NCBI GenBank assembly: GCA_039028495.1
Contig: JBCCHY010000037.1
Span: 1-5,920, forward strand
Source of the DNA: JBCCHY01 sp039028495
GTDB taxonomy: Bacteria > Patescibacteriota > Saccharimonadia > Saccharimonadales > VXPC01
Length of the DNA stretch: 5,920 bases
Direction: 5' to 3'
Shown: positions 5,632 through 5,920 of the stretch, piece by piece
Layout of the letters: each line of letters begins with the position of its first letter
Position numbering within the stretch: the stretch's first letter is position 1
Translations under genes and position numbers: made by a program
Notes under the pieces: generated by a model
Seen by the model: the letters and a program-made list of their open reading frames with translations, nothing else
What the model was told of the DNA's origin: nothing
Databases searched by the model: none

Positions 5632-5708
5632 GCGCCGGTAGCTCAGTGGATTAGAGCAATGGGCTTCTATCCCACAGGTCGGGGGTTCGAATCCCTCCCG
5701 GCGTGCCA
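5632..5708 (+). tRNA. tRNA-Arg(UCU), CCA encoded
   Basis: The cloverleaf has acceptor GCGCCGG/CCGGCGT, D-stem GCTC/GAGC with loop AGTGGATTA (G18-G19 present), anticodon loop CTTCTAT (anticodon TCT, reading AGA/AGG), variable loop AGGTC, T-stem GGGGG/CCCTC with loop TTCGAAT, discriminator G73 and encoded CCA (5706-5708). The fold is slightly imperfect: G1-U72 at the end of the acceptor, A27-C43 mismatched at the top of the anticodon stem, and one G-U in the T-stem. Its body is close to E. coli tRNA-Arg(UCU). tRNA-His follows after 5 nt, so the two are almost certainly one transcript. Confidence 0.96.
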
Positions 5709-5713
5709 GTAAT

Positions 5714-5791
5714 GGCGGGTGTAGCTCAGTTGGTTAGAGCGTCTGGTTGTGGTTCAGAAGGTCGCCGGTTCAATTCCGGTCACTCGCCCCA
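5714..5791 (+). tRNA. tRNA-His(GUG), CCA encoded
   Basis: The extra 5' nucleotide that defines histidine tRNA is visible: G-1 (5714) pairs with C73 (5788). The rest folds cleanly: acceptor GCGGGTG/CACTCGC, D-stem GCTC/GAGC with loop AGTTGGTTA, anticodon stem TCTGG/TCAGA with loop TTGTGGT (anticodon GTG), variable loop AGGTC, T-stem GCCGG/CCGGT with loop TTCAATT, then CCA (5789-5791). It is read with tRNA-Arg upstream. Two interior segments, 5734-5753 and 5755-5779, recur downstream. No terminator hairpin with a U-run is seen after it. Confidence 0.97.
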
Positions 5792-5809
5792 AGTTATCAC
5801 AAAATATCT

Positions 5810-5920
5810 TTAGAGCGTCTGGTTGTGGTGACGCAAACAAGCAATATATTGGCTGTTTGCTATTCCGTACGTGTTGACAAGTCAAAACTCCCTTGCAGAA
5901 GGTCGCCGGTTCAATTCCGG
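5810..5920 (+). pseudogene. 5'-truncated, interrupted second copy of tRNA-His
   Basis: Bases 5810-5829 are identical to 5734-5753 of tRNA-His: the 3' end of the D-loop, the D-stem 3' strand, the anticodon stem 5' strand and the anticodon loop. Bases 5896-5920 are identical to 5755-5779: the anticodon stem 3' strand, the variable loop and most of the T-arm. Between them, 66 nt of unrelated sequence (5830-5895) replace the single T39. The acceptor 5' strand and D-stem 5' strand are missing: the bases before 5810 (5792-5809, AT-rich) show no tRNA similarity. The copy reaches the window edge, so its 3' end is unknown. Anticodon-stem pairs TCTG/CAGA can still form around the insert. As it stands it cannot fold into a complete tRNA. 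It may be an integration scar, a decayed duplicate, an intron-bearing fragment or an assembly chimera. Confidence 0.7.
5833..5885. repeat. Inverted repeats inside the tRNA-His interruption
   Basis: The 66-nt insert holds two dyads. GCAAACA (5833-5839) pairs perfectly with TGTTTGC (5854-5860), enclosing the palindrome CAATATATTG (5842-5851). TTGAC (5874-5878) pairs with GTCAA (5881-5885) around AA. GTGGTGAC (5825-5832), which spans the left junction, and GTGTTGAC (5871-5878) match at seven of eight bases. Neither hairpin is followed by a U-run, so they are not intrinsic terminators. Such dyads occur in small mobile elements, recombinase arm sites and structured introns. Confidence 0.6.

Noticed and set aside
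5833..5860. Terminator of the tRNA-Arg/His transcript
   Set aside because: The 7-bp hairpin is followed by TATTCCG rather than a U-run and has an AT-rich stem.
1..5920. Alternative genetic code, because none of the five stop codons is TGA
   Set aside because: No ORF needs TGA read-through, TGA occurs in frame just before the murA start, and five genes without TGA stops is not statistically notable.
5758..5920. CRISPR-like or tandem repeat array
   Set aside because: Only two copies of each segment exist, they are parts of a tRNA gene, and the spacing is irregular.

Overview
The window reads as one end of a compact bacterial chromosome fragment of roughly balanced base composition. It carries five protein genes packed tail to tail or head to head, followed by a tRNA cluster. 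No ribosomal RNA, CRISPR array, transposase or recombinase gene is visible. The host is most plausibly a Patescibacteria/Saccharibacteria (TM7)-like or actinobacteria-related organism. This rests on the MurA fused to an N-terminal XRE DNA-binding domain (an architecture I know from Actinobacteria), the short RelA/SpoT-type protein, the weak or absent Shine-Dalgarno signals and the dense convergent overlaps. The assignment is an inference. All five stop codons are TAG or TAA, and no ORF needs UGA recoding.

Layout. Bases 1-546 are the 3' part of a RelA/SpoT-family (p)ppGpp gene that ends just after its TGS domain. A 113-bp gap with a candidate promoter leads to an unrecognised 458-residue protein (660-2036, +) with a C-terminal hydrophobic tail. 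Its last 56 bp overlap the end of glyA (serine hydroxymethyltransferase, 3255-1981, -). glyA and the XRE-MurA fusion gene (3404-4921, +) are divergent across a 148-bp region. That region holds a glyA promoter, an 8-bp direct repeat and a perfect 16-bp palindrome placed 9 bp before the murA start, a natural candidate operator. murA overlaps by 6 bp the end of a small convergent HEAT-like protein gene (5434-4916, -).

The right end is a tRNA region: tRNA-Gly(UCC) on the minus strand, then tRNA-Arg(UCU) and tRNA-His(GUG) on the plus strand, with divergent promoters between them. All three encode CCA. tRNA-Gly carries an apparent A19-U56 swap of the normally G19-C56 elbow pair. Downstream of tRNA-His lies a second, 5'-truncated copy of its interior. 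This copy is split exactly at the 3' side of the anticodon loop by about 66 bp of unrelated, hairpin-containing DNA, and it runs off the window end. It is the most unusual structure here. It could be an intron-like insertion, an attachment-site or integration remnant, or an assembly artefact.

Functionally, the genes cover stringent-response signalling, one-carbon/glycine metabolism, the first committed step of peptidoglycan synthesis and translation. Apart from the tRNA-Arg/tRNA-His pair, gene orientation shows no operon.
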